NCBI GenBank assembly: GCA_018715585.1
Contig: DVLH01000096.1
Location: forward strand, 1 to 14,812
Source: Candidatus Aphodomonas merdavium
Lineage (GTDB): Bacteria; Bacillota; Clostridia; Christensenellales; Aristaeellaceae
Direction of reading: 5' to 3'
Length of the DNA: 14,812 nucleotides
Shown here: piece by piece, positions 14,803 through 14,812 of the stretch
Layout: each line of letters opens with the position of its first letter
Position numbering within the stretch: the stretch's first letter is position 1
Notes under the pieces: generated by a model
What the model was told of the DNA's origin: nothing
The model's input: the letters and a program-made list of their open reading frames with translations, nothing else
Database searches by the model: none
Position numbers and translations under genes: made by a program

Positions 14803-14812
14803 CCCGTTCGCG
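14796..14812 (+). CDS. start of a downstream gene, cut by the window edge
   Basis: An ATG at 14796 overlaps the coaE stop by seven bases and reads MLTRS before the window ends. GGGCGGG lies a little upstream. Overlap of this kind suggests a coupled third gene of the polA-coaE unit. Five codons are too few to identify it; lytic transglycosylase genes are known after coaE in some Clostridia, but this is only context. Confidence 0.42.

Overview
The window looks like chromosomal DNA from a fairly high-G+C member of the Clostridia (Bacillota). Evidence: near-consensus sigma-A promoters with 17-base spacers, strong GGAGG ribosome binding sites, compact hairpin-plus-T-tract terminators, and Bacillota-like TrpRS, PolA and Opp proteins. 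A Christensenellales- or Oscillospirales-like gut organism would fit, but that placement is inference. The long housekeeping genes are G+C-rich at third codon positions, which leaves very long open antisense frames that are not genes. Two small loci, the transglutaminase-like gene at the left end and the XRE/SLOG pair at 4.3-5.2 kb, are visibly more A+T-rich than their neighbours.

Layout. 1-1290: a weak hairpin, a minus-strand transglutaminase-like protein (197-898) and about 390 bases with no recognisable gene. 1292-3056: a monocistronic minus-strand unit for a secreted esterase, with a good promoter and terminator. 3170-4305: trpS on the plus strand with its own promoter, a very short leader and a perfect 12-bp-stem terminator. 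4328-5274: a divergent pair made of a small XRE-type regulator (minus) and a SLOG-fold (YpsA/DUF1273-like) protein (plus). The 118 bases between them hold two near-identical palindromic operators 53 bp apart, each placed over promoter elements. 5328-11349: a five-gene minus-strand oligopeptide ABC transporter operon, oppB-oppC-oppD-oppF-oppA, with a near-consensus promoter overlaid by a 36-base interrupted palindrome, a stem-loop between oppF and oppA, and a strong terminator. 11546-14812: plus-strand polA and coaE, then the first codons of another gene overlapping the end of coaE.

Function. trpS (Trp-tRNA charging), polA (DNA repair and gap filling) and coaE (last step of CoA synthesis) are core housekeeping genes. 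The opp operon should import peptides, and the secreted esterase acts outside the cell, so both suit a fermentative life on complex substrates. The XRE/SLOG pair is the best candidate for something poorly described: an insulated, probably self-regulating cassette whose product belongs to a superfamily proposed to sense or process nucleotide-derived ligands. No tRNA, rRNA, CRISPR array, insertion sequence or transposase gene was seen.
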